Assembly (NCBI RefSeq): GCF_001885765.1
Contig: NZ_JXKD01000020.1
Location: 1-36,075, forward strand
Direction of reading: 5' to 3'
DNA length: 36,075 nucleotides
Source: Enterococcus aquimarinus
GTDB taxonomy: Bacteria; Bacillota; Bacilli; Lactobacillales; Enterococcaceae
The notes under the pieces were generated by a model, which was given only the letters and a program-made list of their open reading frames with translations, was not told where the DNA came from and did not search any database. This document shows, in pieces, positions 36,037 through 36,075 of this stretch. Position numbers and translations under genes: made by a program. Positions within the stretch are counted from its first letter, which is position 1. The number at the start of each line of letters is the position of its first letter.

Positions 36037-36075
36037 AAAATAAAGGCTCTTTAACAACTAGGGTTGGTACATCTT

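Overview
The window looks like chromosomal DNA of a low-GC Gram-positive bacterium of the Enterococcaceae, most likely the genus Enterococcus. The best evidence is a complete V-type Na+-ATPase operon in the Enterococcus hirae order (ntpF-I-K-E-C-G-A-B-D-J) with subunit lengths and Na+-site residues matching that species. Mga/AtxA-type regulators, a YclNOPQ/Fat-type siderophore importer and a Ser/Thr-rich murein hydrolase fit the same group. I cannot name the species. I see no rRNA, tRNA, CRISPR array, transposase or prophage block.

Layout. (1) 131-10150, minus strand: the ten-gene ntp operon. Its roughly 165-nt leader ends in a perfect intrinsic terminator just before ntpF and contains a structured region that I propose is a Na+-sensing riboswitch (Na+-I/DUF1646 type). 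(2) 10323-12540, minus: ahpC-ahpF peroxide detoxification with a consensus-like promoter and a PerR-box-like site. (3) 12661-16440, minus: a four-gene siderophore importer behind a perfect 7-1-7 Fur box, plus a second Fur-like box in a hairpin between this operon and ahpC. (4) 16455-21840, minus: a tightly packed five-gene operon encoding a coiled-coil protein, an unknown protein, a methyltransferase, an Mga-like regulator and an NADH-oxidase-like flavoprotein whose redox cysteine is serine. This is the best candidate for an undescribed system. (5) 21842-26300, minus: a small basic protein, a three-domain murein hydrolase with an inactivated NlpC/P60 domain, a GNAT acetyltransferase and an EamA transporter. 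(6) 26304-29010: a SufT/PaaD-like gene (+), then a gene-poor stretch and a conspicuously AT-rich two-gene unit with a GT-C-like membrane protein. (7) 29107-36075: yitT, yajQ, a DinG/XPD-type helicase fused to a PD-(D/E)XK nuclease, a stand-alone holin-like gene, then plus-strand genes for a metallo-hydrolase, a histidine phosphatase and UppP.

How the genes work together. The first third is about ions and stress: NtpA-K pumps Na+ out, NtpJ takes K+ in, and the leader may couple Na+ level to transcription. AhpCF removes peroxides and the next operon imports ferric siderophore, so peroxide and iron control sit side by side. The murein hydrolase, UppP and possibly the GT-C-like protein act on the envelope. 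The helicase-nuclease fusion is probably a DNA repair enzyme. Several start codons were chosen from the ribosome binding site rather than from the longest reading frame, notably a TTG for ntpF and a GTG for the SufT-like gene.
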